64,000 bases of DNA from Oscillospiraceae bacterium (GCA_902802045.1 CADCKQ010000002.1:62001-126000); one strand, 5' to 3'. Counted from the first letter of the stretch, positions 24,970 to 34,751 are shown. Notes: generated from the letters alone by a model not told the origin. Made by a program: numbers and translations.

Positions 24970-26252
24970 CAGTCCTTATACTCGAACTCCATGCCTTCCA
25001 TACTGACCGTGTCCCCGTCTTTGAGGCCCATCGCTTCCATTCGCTCATATACGCCGGAATTTCTCAAAGTCTTGTCGAAGAACAGCCGGCTTTCATAGTC
25101 CTGGAAATTGACGGAAGCGATAAGCCTGCTGAGCCACGGGCCTTCCACATACCAGACTCCGTCCTCTTCCTCTATAACGAGATCATCGCTGGTATCTATA
25201 ACAGGTTCGGGAGCGACATAGTCCGCTTCGTAGTAAACGAGAGGCGGAAGCTTGCTCAGCTTCTCGGCGCAGGCATTTATAACGTCGCTGACGCCCCTGT
25301 GGGCAGCAGCCGAGATCTCGAAATAGTCATATCCGAGTTCTTTTGCAGCTTTTTCAAGATCTTTGGAGAAACTGTTTTCTCCAGATACAAGATCTGCCTT
25401 GTTTCCGACTACAATCTGGGTCCGGGAAGCCAGATCCTCGTTGTATTCCCTGAGCTCATTGTTTATGGCGTAAAAATCCCCGACCGGATCTCTGCCCTCG
25501 GAACCGGAGATATCCACGATATGGACCAGAAGCCTGCATCTGTCGATGTGCCTTAAAAAGTCATGTCCGAGACCGGCGCCTTCGCTAGCGCCCTCAATAA
25601 GCCCGGGGATATCTGCCATTACAAAGGAATTGCCCTCGCCGGCATATACGACCCCGAGGTTGGGAAACAGTGTGGTGAAATGGTAATTGGCGATCTTGGG
25701 GTGAGCTTTGCTTACAACGGAGAGGAAAGTGGATTTACCTACATTCGGGAAACCGATAAGCCCCACATCCGCGAGCAGCTTCAGCTCAAGAGTAACGTCG
25801 TGGCTCTCACCGTTTAAGCCGGGTTTGGCAAAATGGGGGACCTGTCTTGTGGGAGTTGCAAAATGCGAATTCCCCCAGCCGCCTCTTCCGCCTTTTGCAG
25901 CGACCCAGTCTTTTCCGTCGGACATATCATGCATGACGGCGCCTGTCTCGGTATCGAGTACAACGGTTCCTCTGGGAACTTTTATATACAGAGACTCGCC
26001 GTCTTTTCCGTAGCATCTTTTGCCCTGGCCGTCTGCTCCGTTTCCCGCGACGTATTTTCTCTTGTAGCGGAAATCCATCAGAGTGGACATGTTGTCATCG
26101 ACGGTAAATATTATATTCCCGCCTCTGCCTCCGTCTCCGCCGTCCGGGCCTCCCGCGGCGACATATTTCTCCCTGTGGAAAGCTACGGCTCCGTTTCCGC
26201 CTTTTCCTGCCTTGATGCTTATTCTCGCTTTATCTACAAATGAATTAGCCAT
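24969..26252 (-). CDS. obg: Ribosome-assembly GTPase Obg
   Basis: A 427-aa Obg/CgtA GTPase for 50S assembly and stress control. N-terminal Gly-rich Obg fold (residues 1-158: AGKGGNGAVAFHREKYV, GGRGGN, KGGRGGWGN), GTPase domain with GFPNVGKST (G1), DIPGLIEGA (G3) and NKAD (G4), and a C-terminal OCT domain of about 80 residues. Position after rplU-rpmA is the standard operon order. Length is normal for Firmicutes. Confidence 0.97.
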   Translation of the reverse strand: MANSFVDKARISIKAGKGGNGAVAFHREKYVAAGGPDGGDGGRGGNIIFTVDDNMSTLMDFRYKRKYVAGNGADGQGKRCYGKDGESLYIKVPRGTVVLDTETGAVMHDMSDGKDWVAAKGGRGGWGNSHFATPTRQVPHFAKPGLNGESHDVTLELKLLADVGLIGFPNVGKSTFLSVVSKAHPKIANYHFTTLFPNLGVVYAGEGNSFVMADIPGLIEGASEGAGLGHDFLRHIDRCRLLVHIVDISGSEGRDPVGDFYAINNELREYNEDLASRTQIVVGNKADLVSGENSFSKDLEKAAKELGYDYFEISAAAHRGVSDVINACAEKLSKLPPLVYYEADYVAPEPVIDTSDDLVIEEEDGVWYVEGPWLSRLIASVNFQDYESRLFFDKTLRNSGVYERMEAMGLKDGDTVSMEGMEFEYKD

Positions 26253-26330
26253 TCTTTCTGCCTTTCATCAGACTGCTCATTCTGCTAAAAAACAAGGCCG
26301 AGCTTTTGCCCGGCCTTGGAAAGTCGCTTG

Positions 26331-26594
26331 TTACTGAGCAGACACTTCGTAAACAGAGACCTTTTTGCGGTCCTTGCCCATGCGCTCGAATTTCACATGC
26401 CCGTCTGCAACTGCGAAGAGCGTATCGTCTTTACCCTTCATGACGTTGGTACCCGGGTGGATCTTCGTTCCGCGCTGTCTGACAAGGATATTGCCGGCCA
26501 GAACAAACTGTCCGTCGGCTCTTTTAACACCAAGACGTTTGGACTCGCTGTCGCGGCCGTTCTTGGTAGAACCCATACCTTTTTTATGAGCCAT
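26331..26594 (-). CDS. rpmA: Ribosomal protein bL27 without N-terminal extension
   Basis: An 87-aa L27 starting [22 protein letters not shown]. The ribosome site AGGAGG precedes the ATG. Many Firmicutes L27 proteins start with about nine extra residues (…LQLFAHKKG) that the protease Prp removes; here the gene begins at the mature residue, and no prp gene lies in the 33-base gap to rplU. Lies between rplU and obg. Confidence 0.97.
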   Translation of the reverse strand: MAHKKGMGSTKNGRDSESKRLGVKRADGQFVLAGNILVRQRGTKIHPGTNVMKGKDDTLFAVADGHVKFERMGKDRKKVSVYEVSAQ

Positions 26595-26627
26595 TATTAA
26601 ATCCTCCTTTAAGTCTTTCTTTGCGGA

Positions 26628-26939
26628 TCACGCAATCGTTTCTATCTGGATCTTCGTGTAGGGCTGTCTGTGACCCTGTGTCCTGCGGTAGCCTTTTTTC
26701 GGCTTCATCTTGTATACGCGGATCTTTCTGCTTCTGCCTGTCTTTACGACATTGGCAGTGACAACTGCTCCGTCTACTGTCGGATTGCCGAATACTGCTT
26801 TGTCATCGTCGATAACTGCGAGAACATTGTCGAATGTGACTTTCTCGCCGGCACCTGCTTCGAGCTTTTCGACGAAAATGACGTCGCCCTCTGCAACACG
26901 GTACTGTTTACCGCCGGTAACGATTACTGCATGCTTCAT
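26628..26939 (-). CDS. rplU: Ribosomal protein bL21
   Basis: A 103-aa L21 of normal length, with VTGGKQYRV near the start and [17 protein letters not shown] near the C terminus. First gene of rplU-rpmA-obg-HAD, with its own promoter at 27018-27046 and a structured leader in between. Confidence 0.97.
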   Translation of the reverse strand: MKHAVIVTGGKQYRVAEGDVIFVEKLEAGAGEKVTFDNVLAVIDDDKAVFGNPTVDGAVVTANVVKTGRSRKIRVYKMKPKKGYRRTQGHRQPYTKIQIETIA

Positions 26940-27012
26940 AACATTATCCTTTCTTTTAAGGTCTCGCTCTTAAGGCGGAGCTCAGCTCTCTTCGGGCCTT
27001 TTCAACGCGGCC
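26940..27012 (-). promoter_or_regulatory. Candidate L21 leader
   Basis: The ~75-nt untranslated leader of rplU can form stems such as AAGGC/GCCTT enclosing GAG-AGCTGAG-CTC. L21 leaders that bind the ribosomal protein are known in Firmicutes; this is a position-and-structure match only. Confidence 0.4.
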
Positions 27013-27017
27013 ATAAA

Positions 27018-27046
27018 AATATACACGAAGCATGTTTAAAAGTCAA
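27018..27046 (-). promoter_or_regulatory. Promoter of rplU operon
   Basis: Minus strand: TTGACT (27041-27046), exactly 17 bases, TATATT (27018-27023). It starts only 9 bases beyond the ackA stop codon. Confidence 0.8.
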
Positions 27047-27054
27047 GACTTTTT

Positions 27055-28254
27055 TCAGCCTGCGATCTCTTTTGTATCGCGTGCTATAACGAGCTCTTCG
27101 TTTGTCGGGATAACGAATACTTTTACCTTGCTGTCGGGAGTGGAGATGCAGATATCTTCGCCTCTCTTGGAGTTGGCCTCTTCATCTATCTCAACACCGA
27201 GATACTTGAAATATTCGGCGATGGAAGATCTCATGGATTTGCTGTTCTCGCCTACGCCCGCCGTGAATACGATCGCGTCGACTCCGTTCATGGCAGCGAC
27301 ATAGGATCCGGCGACTTTCGCTACCCAGTAAGCAAACATATCGAGTGCAAGCTGGGCTCTGTCGTTGCCGTCGGCTGCAGCCATATCGAGATCCCTGAAG
27401 TCTGAGCTTACGCCGGAAACGCCGAGAACACCGGATTTCTTGTTCAGAATGTTCAGCATTTCATCCACGCCGATACCGTCTTTATGCATGAGATACTGGA
27501 TAACGCCTGCATCCAGGTCGCCCGCTCTGGTTCCCATGGGGAGCCCTACCAGCGGGGTGAAGCCCATGGATGTGTCTACGGATTTGCCGCCGTCTACAGC
27601 GCATATGGAGGAGCCGTTGCCCATATGGCAGGAGATTATCTTGAGCTCTTCAATGGGCTTGCCCATGAGTTCCGCGCATCTGGAGGAGACATATCTGTGG
27701 GAGGTGCCGTGGAAACCGTAGCGCCTTACGCCGTCTTTCCTGTAGTAATCATAGGGAACGGCGTACATATATGCTTTCGGAGGCATGGTCTGGTGGAAAG
27801 CGGTATCGAAAACAGCCACCATCGGAACATCATTGCCCATAACAGCCTTGCATGCGTTGATTCCGGTTATGTTTGCCGGATTGTGCAGGGGGGCAAAGGG
27901 GATGCACTCGTGAATTGCTTCCATGACATCATCTGTGATCAGAACGGAAGACGCGAATTTCTCGCCGCCGTGAACCACTCTGTGTCCCACTGCGTCGATC
28001 TCTTTCATTGAGGAGACAACGCCGTACTCTTCGGATGTGAGCTTGTCTATGACTGCCGCAATTGCTTCGGAGTGTGTGGGCATCGGGACATCCTCGTTGA
28101 AAACGGGCTTTCCGCCGACGAGAGGAGTGTGTTTCAGGTGGCCGTCGATGCCTATCCTTTCACAGAGACCCTTTGCAAGAAGGACCTCGCCGTCCATGTC
28201 GATAAGCTGGTATTTGAGGGAAGAACTGCCTGCGTTGATTACTAGAACTTTCAT
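27055..28254 (-). CDS. ackA: Acetate kinase
   Basis: A 399-aa acetate kinase converting acetyl phosphate and ADP to acetate and ATP, the last step of fermentative acetate production. Recognised from [12 protein letters not shown] at the N terminus, [44 protein letters not shown] and FTAGVGENS. Full length, AAAGGA ribosome site. No phosphotransacetylase gene is adjacent. It is divergent from tmcAL, which uses acetate. Confidence 0.97.
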   Translation of the reverse strand: MKVLVINAGSSSLKYQLIDMDGEVLLAKGLCERIGIDGHLKHTPLVGGKPVFNEDVPMPTHSEAIAAVIDKLTSEEYGVVSSMKEIDAVGHRVVHGGEKFASSVLITDDVMEAIHECIPFAPLHNPANITGINACKAVMGNDVPMVAVFDTAFHQTMPPKAYMYAVPYDYYRKDGVRRYGFHGTSHRYVSSRCAELMGKPIEELKIISCHMGNGSSICAVDGGKSVDTSMGFTPLVGLPMGTRAGDLDAGVIQYLMHKDGIGVDEMLNILNKKSGVLGVSGVSSDFRDLDMAAADGNDRAQLALDMFAYWVAKVAGSYVAAMNGVDAIVFTAGVGENSKSMRSSIAEYFKYLGVEIDEEANSKRGEDICISTPDSKVKVFVIPTNEELVIARDTKEIAG

Positions 28255-28355
28255 TTGTATTCCTTTCTTTATTTTGATATTATAATTTAAAATCTGAACA
28301 GAAAATTATTATAAATTCTTTTCCTTAAAACAGCAAGTATAATTTGGGAGTAAAG

Positions 28356-29558
28356 ATGAACGCTGTCGGAATAGTTGCCGAATACAATCCCTTTCACAAA
28401 GGACACGAATACCATATCAACAGGACAAAGGAACTTCTCGGTACAGATGTTCCTGTTGTGGCAGTCATGTCCGGGGATTTTGTACAGCGGGGAGAATGTG
28501 CCGTATTCGATAAATTTGCCAGGGCAAAAGCGGCAGTTCAGTCAGGCGCGGACCTCGTTGTTGAACTCCCGGCACCTTTCGCTCTCTCCTCGGCAGAAAA
28601 CTATGCGCTTTCCTCAGTCTCACTCCTGAAAGCTCTCAGGATAAGCCATATATCATTCGGAAGCGAATGCGGAGATATAATAACACTTGAGAGTCTCGCG
28701 GAACTCGTCTGCAGCAGTTCATTTAAAAGCGAACTGAGATCATATCTCTCGGATGATCCCTCGATATCTTTTGCTTCCGCGAGACAGATACTGGCTGAAA
28801 AATATCTCGGTAAAAGCGGGAAGCTTCTCGAGGGTCCGAACAATATACTGGCAGTCGAATATCTGAAAGCAATAATTAATCTTGAAGCGGATATCACACC
28901 GGTAACTGTCAAGCGTGTGGGAGCGGGTCATGATACTGTGTCTGACGATCTTTTCAGGTCCGCTTCGGATATAAGAGAGCGCATTTTCAAGGAAGAGGAT
29001 TATTGCCGGTTTATTCCCGAAAACTCTTTCAGCATTTATAAAGATGAGACTGAAAGAGGAAGAGGCCCCGTTTCCCTCAGCACTCTTGAAACAGCAGCAC
29101 TCTCGAGACTCAGATCGCTTGACAGGGATGATTATTCCCGGATTAAAGACGCTGAAGACGGCCTTGGGAACAGAATATATGAAAATATAAGGAGGTATTC
29201 TTCGCTTGAAGATACGGTTTCCGCATCTGTTACGAAAAAGCACCCTGCCTCCAGAGTCAGAAGAGTTCTGATGAATGCGGTTCTGGGTATAACTGCGGAT
29301 CAGACAGAAGGCCTTCCTCCGTATCTGAGAGTCCTTGCTGCAAATGTGAAAGGAACAGGGTATCTATCTTCGGTCAGAGAATCCGCTCTTCTTCCGATAA
29401 TTGCAAAGAGCGCGGACATAAGAGCTGAGAGCGGATACTGCAGGAGAGTATTCGATATTACATCTCTTGCACATGATTTTTATGTTCTCGGATTCAAAGG
29501 AAAAGAAAACAAGGTTTGCGGTGAAGACTACAGATATACACCCTTTATAAAGAGATAA
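28356..29558 (+). CDS. tmcAL: tRNA(Met) cytidine acetate ligase
   Basis: A 400-aa TmcAL (YlbM) protein that activates acetate with ATP to form N4-acetylcytidine at the wobble base of elongator tRNA-Met. The nucleotidyltransferase motif GIVAEYNPFHKGHEYH opens the protein, and VMSGDFVQRGECAVFDKFARA and SFGSECGD follow, both family hallmarks. ATG 28356 is 5 bases after GGGAG and is preferred over an upstream TTG at 28344. Its divergent neighbour makes acetate, a conserved pairing in Firmicutes. Confidence 0.93.
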   Translation: MNAVGIVAEYNPFHKGHEYHINRTKELLGTDVPVVAVMSGDFVQRGECAVFDKFARAKAAVQSGADLVVELPAPFALSSAENYALSSVSLLKALRISHISFGSECGDIITLESLAELVCSSSFKSELRSYLSDDPSISFASARQILAEKYLGKSGKLLEGPNNILAVEYLKAIINLEADITPVTVKRVGAGHDTVSDDLFRSASDIRERIFKEEDYCRFIPENSFSIYKDETERGRGPVSLSTLETAALSRLRSLDRDDYSRIKDAEDGLGNRIYENIRRYSSLEDTVSASVTKKHPASRVRRVLMNAVLGITADQTEGLPPYLRVLAANVKGTGYLSSVRESALLPIIAKSADIRAESGYCRRVFDITSLAHDFYVLGFKGKENKVCGEDYRYTPFIKR

Positions 29559-29636
29559 TAGCACTGCTTTATTTTAAGTATATATTTGGTATAATAACTG
29601 TAATATCGGATAAAAAGAAAAGAGGAGGTAAAGTGA

Positions 29637-31004
29637 ATGATTGCATGTCCCGGATGCGGCGCAAATCTGACATTCGACATCTCTTCCCAGCAGATGAAAT
29701 GCGGCTATTGCGGAAATATCTATGACCCTTACCGGTTTGACAACTTGGAAAAAGACGCCGATGAGAGCCTCGTATTCGACGTATGGGTCTATAACTGCCC
29801 GCAATGCGGCGCGGAGCTTATGACTACGGACGAGACGGATGCTACAGCCTTCTGCCCATACTGCGGCAATACTTCTCTCCTGATGGACAAGATGAGAAAG
29901 GCCAAGAGACCAAGCTATATCATTCCGTTTCAGATCACAAAAGAGGAGTGCAAGGCTGCCTATCTGAGAGAGGCGAAAAAAGCTGTATTTACTCCTTCGG
30001 AATACAAGAAGGAAGAACTGATCGACAGCTTCCGCGGGATCTACATGCCTTACTGGAGCTTCAGAGTGGAGCAGCAGGGAGAAGCTCATATTGAAGCTGA
30101 ATCCCCGTCTTCTCGCGACGGAGATTATGTGGTAACGGACCATTACGATATCAGGGCACAGATAGATACTGTCTACGACGGCATTACACATGACGCCTCC
30201 AGGGCTTTTGACGATGAGATAAGCGAGTGCCTCTCTCCGTTTGACGCGCACAAGAGAGTTCCCTTTACTCCCGGATTCTTAAGCGGATTCTACGCAGATG
30301 TGGCCGATGAGGATCCAGGCAAATACGAAAAGAGAGTTAAGGAATACACAGAGCTCGAAACTGCAAGAAAGCTCCTGGAGGATAACGGAGTCAGAGCCAC
30401 AACGAGAGATCTGATGCTCAAAGGAGTTTCCAACGTTCAGGTCCCGAGTGAGATCGGTTCGGTATACAGAGTATTCTATCCTGTATGGTTCATGAGCTAC
30501 AGGAACGGGAACAATATCACTTACGCGACAGTCAACGGTCAGACAGGAAAAGTCGTCGCGGATTTCCCGATAAGCACATCGAGATTTATACTGGCTGCTC
30601 TTCTCGCGGCTTTGGCCTTCTTCATTCCGTTGAATTTCTTCTTCACATTGAAACCGGGGGCAGCCCTGGCCGTTACGACACTTCTGCTTGTAATAGGTAT
30701 GATCATGACCCGCAGAGAGAACAGAAAGCTGCTCGATCGCCTGGAAGGGACACAGAGGGAGACGATATTGGGGAAGATCTCCTCGATCCAGGCGCTTTCA
30801 GCGATACTTACAATCGGATGCGTCATTCTCGCGGCTTTCATTCTGGTGACCAATCCGGTCCGGAACAAAGACTATTATATCCCTTGCTTTATTGAAGCTG
30901 CGGTACTTTTCCTCAACATTTTCATGAACTTCCTGATTCAGAAAAAACTCGCGACGAGACGTCCGCCCCAGTTCAACAAGAAAGGGGGGAACGACAATGC
31001 GTAA
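29637..31004 (+). CDS. Double zinc-ribbon membrane protein
   Basis: A 455-aa protein with an AGGAGGT ribosome site. Residues 4-93 hold two zinc ribbons: CPGCGANLTF...CGYCGN and CPQCGAEL...CPYCGN. A ~230-residue soluble part (including IYMPYWSFRVEQQGEAHIEAE and FYPVWFMSYRNGNNITYATVNGQTGKVVAD) leads to two pairs of membrane helices (about 320-370 and 380-435). Homologous 'zinc ribbon' membrane proteins are common in Clostridia, with unknown role. The stop overlaps the TPM gene start by 8 bases. It is first in a tightly packed three-gene unit with a TPM protein and a radical SAM enzyme. Confidence 0.8.
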   Translation: MIACPGCGANLTFDISSQQMKCGYCGNIYDPYRFDNLEKDADESLVFDVWVYNCPQCGAELMTTDETDATAFCPYCGNTSLLMDKMRKAKRPSYIIPFQITKEECKAAYLREAKKAVFTPSEYKKEELIDSFRGIYMPYWSFRVEQQGEAHIEAESPSSRDGDYVVTDHYDIRAQIDTVYDGITHDASRAFDDEISECLSPFDAHKRVPFTPGFLSGFYADVADEDPGKYEKRVKEYTELETARKLLEDNGVRATTRDLMLKGVSNVQVPSEIGSVYRVFYPVWFMSYRNGNNITYATVNGQTGKVVADFPISTSRFILAALLAALAFFIPLNFFFTLKPGAALAVTTLLLVIGMIMTRRENRKLLDRLEGTQRETILGKISSIQALSAILTIGCVILAAFILVTNPVRNKDYYIPCFIEAAVLFLNIFMNFLIQKKLATRRPPQFNKKGGNDNA

Positions 31005-31833
31005 ACGCATATTCTGCCGCGGTTTCTGCCTGCTGTTCGTCCTTCTCATGCTTGCGGGTATTATTCCTCCAAAGGCTTTCGCGGAAACAGAAACTGTTGC
31101 CCCCATTAATCTGTCAGGCGAAAACTTCGAGTATTTTGATTCCGAAACCGGTTATGCGGCGATAATTATTGACGATCTCGGTCTTCTGAAGGAAGGCGAG
31201 GGTGAAAAGCTGCTTGAAAATATGAAGCCGCTTACCCAATTCGGAAATGTCGCATTCTGGTCTACGGATGAATACACATATAATGAAATCGAGCAGGCGA
31301 GGCTTAAACGCAGATCCCTGTTTGGGCTGACCAGCGCGACGATATTTGTCGTCAATATGAATGTCCGCAAGATAAGCATCCAGAGCTACGGCCTTATAGA
31401 GGAGAGTATAAACAGTTCATACGCCAATACGATCACCAACAACGTCAGAGGCTATGCCACCAGAGGTGATTACTGCGGCGCTGCATCAAATGCGTATAAT
31501 CAGATCCTGCAGGTCCTCGAAGGCAACAGGATAGCCCAGCCGATGAAATATTTCTCAAATGCCTGTATAGCGCTGATGCTGGGGCTTATAATAATGATCT
31601 CTGCTGTATTCAGACACAGCTCCAGTTTTATTCGTCCCAGTGTTTCCTCGCTCCTTGCCTACACTGTCGGAGGAGCAGTGACTGCGTATGCGCTCAAGAG
31701 AGTGTTGACGGGAACTGAAAGGCATTACAGCCCGGTCACATCATCCTCCTCCGGAAGCAGCTGTTCAAGCTGCGGAGGCGGAGGAGGCGGAGGCTGTTCA
31801 AGCTGCGGGAGCGGCGGTTCCAGCAGCTTCTGA
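30997..31833 (+). CDS. TPM-domain (YgcG-like) protein with Cys/Gly-rich tail
   Basis: A 278-aa exported membrane protein. Signal peptide residues 1-29 (PPKAFA), TPM_phosphatase/YgcG domain (about 45-185; GYAAIIIDDLGLLKEGEGEKL and FVVNMNVRKISIQSYGL), two membrane helices (about 185-235), then a tail with C256, C259, C267 and C270 in the pattern CSSC-Gly7-CSSC followed by GSGGSSSF. TPM proteins usually end in Gly/Ser/His-rich tails; the paired Cys are notable. The tail would lie at the membrane face and could bind metal or be modified by the enzyme encoded one base downstream. Start overlaps the previous gene by 8 bases. Confidence 0.82.
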   Translation: MRKRIFCRGFCLLFVLLMLAGIIPPKAFAETETVAPINLSGENFEYFDSETGYAAIIIDDLGLLKEGEGEKLLENMKPLTQFGNVAFWSTDEYTYNEIEQARLKRRSLFGLTSATIFVVNMNVRKISIQSYGLIEESINSSYANTITNNVRGYATRGDYCGAASNAYNQILQVLEGNRIAQPMKYFSNACIALMLGLIIMISAVFRHSSSFIRPSVSSLLAYTVGGAVTAYALKRVLTGTERHYSPVTSSSSGSSCSSCGGGGGGGCSSCGSGGSSSF

Positions 31834-31834
31834 G

Positions 31835-32809
31835 ATGGAGATCACATACCTGGGGGAGCATATCCTTCAGTGGCATATTACCCACAGATGCAATCTGCGC
31901 TGTGCCCACTGCTACCAGAGCGAATACGCCTCTGAGATGTCCGGAGAAGAACTCTTTCCGGCTCTCGACAAATATGAAAGGTTCCTGGAGGAGAAGCACC
32001 TTCACGGGCACATCAATCTGACAGGTGGCGAGCCTCTGGTCCACCCGGATTTTTTCAGACTTGCAAGAGAGATCAGAAGAAGGAACATGGATCTCGGTAT
32101 CCTCACGAACGGGACGCTGATAGACAGAGAAAAGGCAAAACTCATTGCAGAACTGAGACCATTATTCGTTCAGGTGAGCCTCGACGGAACTAGGCGTATC
32201 CACAATGCAGTGAGGGGGAGCGGAAGCTTTGAAAGAGCAATGAGAGGGATAGACTGGCTTAAGAAAGAAGGAGTCAGTGTCCATGTCTCATTTACCGCGC
32301 AGAGAACAAATTTAAATCAGCTCAGGCCTCTCGCAAGAGTCTGCAGGGTTCATAAAGTCGACAAGCTCTGGTTCGACAGAGTGGTGATCACTTCTGATGA
32401 GGACAGGTCAAGGCTCAGTCTCACGACAGAGGAGTATAAAAAACTTGTTGAAACTGCAGGAAAACTGCATGCTCGGGGCCTTGTCTCATGCAGCAGAGCG
32501 CTTCAGTTTCTCGGATGTGAAAAATCGGAGTGTTACCGGTGCGGAGCAGGAGAGAATCTTCTTATCTTTTTAGCAGACGGAGGTATCATGCCCTGCAGAA
32601 GGCTTCCTTTTGTAATAGGAAATATAAGGGATGGAGAACTGAAGGATATACTCGAAAACAGCGAAACTATGCAGTCCCTTGCAAATGCTCCTGCTCCGAA
32701 GGATTGTTTATCCTGCAGATACTCCGGGAAATGCAGGGGCGGAGCAAAGTGCGTGACATATGCTCAGACCGGGCTGCTCTTCGCAAAAGACGTCAACTGC
32801 TGGCTTTAA
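31835..32809 (+). CDS. Radical SAM/SPASM enzyme
   Basis: A 324-aa enzyme. The radical SAM motif CNLRCAHC gives C19, C23 and C26 for the SAM-binding [4Fe-4S] cluster. The SPASM-type C terminus (about 225-324) has CGAGENLLIFLADGGIMPCRRLPFVIGN, then CLSCRYSGKCRGGAKC and a final Cys, enough for two extra clusters. This architecture is typical of peptide- and protein-modifying maturases (sactipeptide, ranthipeptide, quinone cofactor pathways). ATG follows the TPM stop by one base (TGAGATG) with no strong ribosome site of its own, so it depends on TPM translation. Its substrate may be the Cys/Gly tail of the TPM protein; this is inference. Confidence 0.88.
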   Translation: MEITYLGEHILQWHITHRCNLRCAHCYQSEYASEMSGEELFPALDKYERFLEEKHLHGHINLTGGEPLVHPDFFRLAREIRRRNMDLGILTNGTLIDREKAKLIAELRPLFVQVSLDGTRRIHNAVRGSGSFERAMRGIDWLKKEGVSVHVSFTAQRTNLNQLRPLARVCRVHKVDKLWFDRVVITSDEDRSRLSLTTEEYKKLVETAGKLHARGLVSCSRALQFLGCEKSECYRCGAGENLLIFLADGGIMPCRRLPFVIGNIRDGELKDILENSETMQSLANAPAPKDCLSCRYSGKCRGGAKCVTYAQTGLLFAKDVNCWL

Positions 32810-32846
32810 AATACTATAATCATCAAATGAGCGAAAGGATTATAAT

Positions 32847-33377
32847 ATGGAGATCCGTATGAAACAGGGCGATATCACCAGAGTCTCGGATATCGACGCG
32901 ATAGTTAATGCTGCCAATAAGAGCCTGCTCGGAGGGGGAGGTGTGGACGGAGCAATACACAGAGCTGCAGGTCCTATGCTTCTCGAGGAGTGCAGAACAC
33001 TGCACGGATGCGACACCGGAGATGCCAAACTGACAGGGGCATATGATCTCCCTTGTAAATATGTAATTCATACGGTCGGGCCGGTTTGGGGCGGAGGAAA
33101 CAGGAGAGAGGCAGAGCTTCTCGCAAACTGCTACAAAAACTCCCTTCGCGTGGCGTTAGAAAACGGAATACGCTCTGTTGCATTTCCTTCCATCTCTACC
33201 GGAGCATACAGATTTCCGTTGGAAAAGGCTGCTCAGATCGCGGTAAGCACGGTCAGGGTATTTGTTGAGGAGCATCCGGATAAGCTCGATCTTGTCGAGT
33301 GGATCCTTTTCGACAAGCGCACCTTTGATGCTTATGAAATGGCTCTGAAGGATATTGGGGAGAGTGTAATCGAATGA
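32847..33377 (+). CDS. Macrodomain protein, O-acetyl-ADP-ribose deacetylase type
   Basis: A 176-aa single-domain macro protein of the YmdB/MacroD class. The ADP-ribose-binding motifs are [23 protein letters not shown] at about residue 20-42 and [15 protein letters not shown] at about 110-124. Such proteins hydrolyse O-acetyl-ADP-ribose or mono-ADP-ribosyl groups. AAAGGA precedes ATG, and a TATAAT box at 32815 suggests a promoter. Its stop overlaps the next start (ATGA). Confidence 0.9.
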   Translation: MEIRMKQGDITRVSDIDAIVNAANKSLLGGGGVDGAIHRAAGPMLLEECRTLHGCDTGDAKLTGAYDLPCKYVIHTVGPVWGGGNRREAELLANCYKNSLRVALENGIRSVAFPSISTGAYRFPLEKAAQIAVSTVRVFVEEHPDKLDLVEWILFDKRTFDAYEMALKDIGESVIE

Positions 33378-34336
33378 AAAGAGCAACCGCAATACTTATA
33401 ATAATCGCTATAATCCTTTGCGCTTATCCTTATGCCGTGAGGCTGTTTGCAAACGGGGCCATAGACCGGACAGCGGCGGAGCCGGAAATGAGCTCATGGA
33501 TGAAGGATATAAAAGATGAAGCGAAAGTATCCGAGATAGTTATACCGGGTTCTCATGACGCCGGAACAGCCGGATTTTCATGGCTTGCGGAGACCCAGAA
33601 CAGGAGCATAAAAGATCAGCTCAACGCAGGAACCAGATATTTCGATCTGCGTGTACAGAGCACGTGTAAAGGCCTTGTCTTTTATCACAGCGTATTCAAG
33701 GGCAACAGCTATACCGAAGCAAGGTCCGATATTCTGGATTTCTTAGCTTTAAATCCCTCGGAGTTTGTTATTCTGGATTTCCAGCATTTCAAGGGCGATG
33801 ACACACAGTCGCTTCTGGCTGCGGATATCAGAGAGAATCTCGAACCGTATGCGGTTGCAAATGAGACCGGAGCTTCCGGTGCGGAGTTCATCTCCTCGCT
33901 CAGCCTGGCAGATGTGAGGGGAAAATGCATCATCTTCTGGGGAGACGAAAACACTCTTCCCGACTTGAACTGTGTATTTCTGAGGAACGATGACATCGGA
34001 ACCAGAGATGATTCCTGCCTGCAATCGTTTTATATTGGAGATTACAACAGGAGATCCTCATCCTGGTATATCGAAAACGCATTGCCTGAATATATCAATA
34101 TGAGAAAAGATCTGAGTGAAGGACTCTTCGTTCTGCAGGGACAGCTGACAGACGGATTGTATATAAGAGGCCCGAGGCTCAGGGAAGCCGGACACAACCG
34201 AAATATGAGCAGCTATATCAGCTCACTTGCAGGCTCAGAAGATCTCCGGTATATAAATGTCATAATGAGAGATTATGTCGGTCCGTCGAAGAACGCTGAA
34301 ATAATAGCATTAAACGGAGCCAAAGGACTTCTGTAA
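33374..34336 (+). CDS. PI-PLC X-domain-like membrane/secreted protein
   Basis: A 320-aa protein with an N-terminal signal anchor (residues 4-25) and a phosphatidylinositol-specific phospholipase C-like TIM-barrel domain: IPGSHDAGT with His61, [14 protein letters not shown], and YHS with His105 give the two catalytic His of the family. The Ca-independent bacterial type cleaves PI or GPI anchors. Substrate here is not certain, since many family members are uncharacterised. The start overlaps the macrodomain stop. Confidence 0.82.
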   Translation: MKRATAILIIIAIILCAYPYAVRLFANGAIDRTAAEPEMSSWMKDIKDEAKVSEIVIPGSHDAGTAGFSWLAETQNRSIKDQLNAGTRYFDLRVQSTCKGLVFYHSVFKGNSYTEARSDILDFLALNPSEFVILDFQHFKGDDTQSLLAADIRENLEPYAVANETGASGAEFISSLSLADVRGKCIIFWGDENTLPDLNCVFLRNDDIGTRDDSCLQSFYIGDYNRRSSSWYIENALPEYINMRKDLSEGLFVLQGQLTDGLYIRGPRLREAGHNRNMSSYISSLAGSEDLRYINVIMRDYVGPSKNAEIIALNGAKGLL

Positions 34337-34365
34337 TTTATTTATATCATTCGGAGGAAATGATC

Positions 34366-34686
34366 ATGACTGTAAAACCGGGATACAATTATTACTGCGA
34401 CATAAGCGTCAAGTACGGACTCGTGCCCGTAAAGATCAGCGCTGTTATCAGGGTCGACTCGGAGACCTCTTTTCACGGTGAAGGCACTGCAATGGGTAAG
34501 ACGATCGGATTCAAGAACGGAGTCATAAAAGACGGGAAATACTGTTTCAGCGTCACGGCAAAGGGTATGACTGCTGCGATAGAGGCCTCGATGAATCCTG
34601 ACGGCTCCATCGCCGGAATTGCAACGCTTGCCGGCAGCAAGCCCATGCCCTGTAAAGGAAAGGTGACCAGAGAAGAGAAAGCCTGA
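34366..34686 (+). CDS. Small hypothetical protein
   Basis: A 106-aa protein with a GGAGG ribosome site 8 bases before ATG 34366 (ATG 34360 is too close). It is rich in short beta-like segments: VSVKYGL-type strands, GKTIGFKNGVIKDGKYCFSV. No signal peptide, no domain I recognise; possibly a small lipocalin-like beta barrel. Terminator follows. Confidence 0.6.
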   Translation: MTVKPGYNYYCDISVKYGLVPVKISAVIRVDSETSFHGEGTAMGKTIGFKNGVIKDGKYCFSVTAKGMTAAIEASMNPDGSIAGIATLAGSKPMPCKGKVTREEKA

Positions 34687-34709
34687 ATTTTGCATACAGA
34701 TACGCAAGT

Positions 34710-34737
34710 ATACCGCCTCTGTGAAGGCGGTATTTTT
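34710..34737 (+). terminator. Rho-independent terminator
   Basis: 8-bp stem ataccgcc/ggcggtat (34710-34717 with 34726-34733), loop tctgtgaa, followed by TTTTAT. Confidence 0.8.
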
Positions 34738-34751
34738 ATGTTCTGAACTTC

